Assembly: GCA_031556525.1 (NCBI GenBank)
Contig: JAVBSS010000014.1
Coordinates: 75,256 to 139,255 of the forward strand
Length of the DNA: 64,000 bases
Reading direction: 5' to 3'
Source of the DNA: JAVBSN01 sp031556525
Lineage (GTDB): Bacteria; Bacillota; Clostridia; Lachnospirales; Lachnospiraceae
Numbering within the stretch: the first letter of the stretch is position 1; every line of letters starts with the position of its first letter. Positions 62,557-64,000 of this stretch are shown one piece after another. The position numbers and the translations under genes were made by a program. Below the pieces are notes generated by a model that was given only the letters and a program-made list of their open reading frames with translations, was not told the origin of the DNA and did not search any database.

Positions 62557-63321
62557 ATGTCACAAATTCGTTTGGATAAATTTTTATGTCATGCTGGTTT
62601 AGGCACTAGAAATACCGTAAAAGAACTTATTAAGAAATCTCAAATCAAAGTAAATAATGAAATTGTTAGAAAAGGTGACATTAAAATAGATATGAACATT
62701 GATGTTATTTCACACAATGACAAAGTGGTTAAATACGATAAATATGAATATTATATATTAAACAAGCCTGCAGGATATGTTTCTGCTACTAATGATAATG
62801 TTCACCCTACCGTAATAGATATAATTAGTACTAGTAATAAAAAAGATTTATTTCCTGTTGGTCGTCTAGATAAAGATACCGAAGGACTTTTAATAATTAC
62901 CAATGACGGTGAATTGTCACATAAATTACTTTCTCCTAAAAGACATGTGGATAAGACCTACTTTGCTTTAATTGATAGCACAATCTCTGAATCCGACATT
63001 ATTTCTTTTAAGAATGGTTTGGATATAGGTGAAGATAATCTAACACTGCCTGCAACCCTTAAAATATTAGAAGCAACTACTCCTACAAAGGAACAATTGC
63101 TTCTATATAATATAGATGATACATACACTATAACTTCTATAGAAGTTACTATATGTGAAGGTAAATATCATCAAGTAAAAAGAATGTTTGAAGCTATCGA
63201 AAAGCATGTACTCTATCTTAAAAGATTATCAATGGGTTCCCTCCATCTTGATAATTCTTTAAACCTAGGAGAATATCGCCCACTTACTAAAGAAGAGTTA
63301 GATTTATTAAAAAAGGACTAG
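62557..63321 (+). CDS. rsuA: 16S rRNA pseudouridine synthase RsuA family
   Basis: A 254-residue enzyme: N-terminal S4 RNA-binding domain (RLDKFLCHAGLGTRNTVKELI), then the synthase domain with the catalytic aspartate in PVGRLDKDTEGLLIITNDG, and KTYFALID and YHQVKRMFEAI motifs. The ATG at 62557 is preceded by AAGGAG; 17 upstream codons in frame are not supported. RsuA modifies U516 of 16S rRNA; RluB-type specificity for 23S rRNA cannot be excluded. It runs convergently into sigG with only three bases between stops and no terminator in between. Confidence 0.9.
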   Translation: MSQIRLDKFLCHAGLGTRNTVKELIKKSQIKVNNEIVRKGDIKIDMNIDVISHNDKVVKYDKYEYYILNKPAGYVSATNDNVHPTVIDIISTSNKKDLFPVGRLDKDTEGLLIITNDGELSHKLLSPKRHVDKTYFALIDSTISESDIISFKNGLDIGEDNLTLPATLKILEATTPTKEQLLLYNIDDTYTITSIEVTICEGKYHQVKRMFEAIEKHVLYLKRLSMGSLHLDNSLNLGEYRPLTKEELDLLKKD

Positions 63322-63324
63322 GTC

Positions 63325-64000
63325 TTATTTTTTTCCATCTAAATATTTTCTCATATTTTTAAGTGCTGTTTTTTCTAAACGGCTAACTTGTGCTTGGGAA
63401 ATAGCTATCTCGTCAGCTACTTCCATTTGTGTTTTGCCTTCAAAGAATCTTAATTTTATTATATTGTATTCCCTGTCTGTTAATCTTCCCATCGCCTCTT
63501 TTAATGCTATATGCTCTACCCAGTTCTCTTCTTTGTTTTTCTTATCACTTACCTGATCCATTATATATAATGTATCTCCACCTTCTTGATATACTGGTTC
63601 ATAAAGTGACATCGGGGTTGCAATCGCATCTAATGCCATAACAACTGCTTCCTTAGGAAATTCTATTTCAGCTGCTATCTCTTCTATTGTTGGCTCTCTA
63701 TCATTTCTTTTTATAAATAATTCCTTAGCATATATAGCTTTGTAAGCAATGTCCCTTAGTGACCTTGATACTCTAATAGAATTATTATCTCTAAGATATC
63801 TTCTACACTCTCCTATAATCATAGGCACTGCATAGGTGCTAAACCTTACATCTAATGACCTATCAAAATTATCAATTGCTTTTATTAAACCTATACATCC
63901 TACTTGGAACAAATCATCTGCATTTTCACTACTATTAGAAAATCTTTGAATAACACTAAGAACAAGTCTTAAGTTACCTTTAATAAACTGCTCTCTAGCT
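63325..64000 (-). CDS. sigG: Sporulation sigma factor SigG (5' end outside window)
   Basis: The frame is open to the window end, giving 225 codons; the N terminus is missing. The visible part begins AREQFIKGNLRLVLSVIQRF and continues with DDLFQVGCIGLIKAIDNFD, RFSTYAVPMIIGECRRYLRDN and RVSRSLRDIAYKA, closely matching SigG rather than SigF or SigB. Region 4 has LTDREYNIIKLRFFEGKTQMEVADEIAISQAQVSRLEK. SigG directs late forespore transcription, so the organism, or a recent ancestor, sporulates. An internal ATG at 63912 is not the true start. Confidence 0.93.
   Translation of the reverse strand, partial: AREQFIKGNLRLVLSVIQRFSNSSENADDLFQVGCIGLIKAIDNFDRSLDVRFSTYAVPMIIGECRRYLRDNNSIRVSRSLRDIAYKAIYAKELFIKRNDREPTIEEIAAEIEFPKEAVVMALDAIATPMSLYEPVYQEGGDTLYIMDQVSDKKNKEENWVEHIALKEAMGRLTDREYNIIKLRFFEGKTQMEVADEIAISQAQVSRLEKTALKNMRKYLDGKK

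Overview
The window looks like chromosome of an anaerobic, low-G+C member of the Clostridia, most likely Lachnospiraceae. The evidence is strong GGAGG-type ribosome binding sites throughout, HrcA/CIRCE-controlled groESL, the Firmicute order cysS-mrnC-rlmB-sigH, a sigma factor of the sporulation SigG type, a ferredoxin-like GltD, and bacterial GlnRS, which several clostridia have. No phage, insertion sequence, rRNA operon or CRISPR array is visible. The accessory content lies in small loci and repeats between housekeeping genes.

Layout. 1-9000: ammonium transporter (cut by the window edge) behind an attenuator-like leader, a heterodimeric ABC exporter between two DegV lipid-binding proteins, a DUF368/PopT carrier and an M18 aminopeptidase. 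9000-18600: CIRCE-controlled htpG, a hotdog thioesterase, an Rpn/PD-(D/E)XK nuclease whose ribosome binding site is buried in a 13-bp hairpin, luxS-mtnN, a three-unit tandem repeat, groESL, an OGG-type glycosylase and a DUF6062 gene. 18600-29400: glnS, a type I toxin-antitoxin locus (31-residue holin-like toxin with an antisense RNA), tRNA-Thr, the sigH-rlmB-mrnC-cysS block, ispF and membrane/unknown proteins.

29400-43000 is one galactan-utilisation locus: a LacI-type regulator with six TTGCGCAA-like boxes upstream, sugar-binding lipoprotein, two permeases, cytoplasmic GH35 beta-galactosidase, surface GH53 endo-galactanase, then Leloir genes galE-galK-galT. Galactan would be cut at the surface, imported as oligosaccharides (the ATPase must be encoded elsewhere), split to galactose and converted to glucose-1-phosphate. 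43100-49300 is gltBD.

49400-58300 is the most unusual block: a tightly coupled seven-gene operon with an exosortase of the XrtG type, a Firmicu-CTERM-like surface protein, a processive-type GT2 glycosyltransferase, a GT2-GtrA fusion, two proteins with QueD/PTPS-like domains that lack the catalytic Cys, and a two-TM protein of unknown function. It looks like a dedicated system for sorting and probably glycosylating one surface protein. 58400-64000 holds leuS, an SH3/SleB-type wall hydrolase, rsuA and the 3' part of sigG.

A family of short tandem hairpins with the near-constant loop GAGGTNTTTTCGA occurs at three intergenic sites (about 5650, 17600-17800 and 33190-33260). It is among the better candidates for something undescribed.
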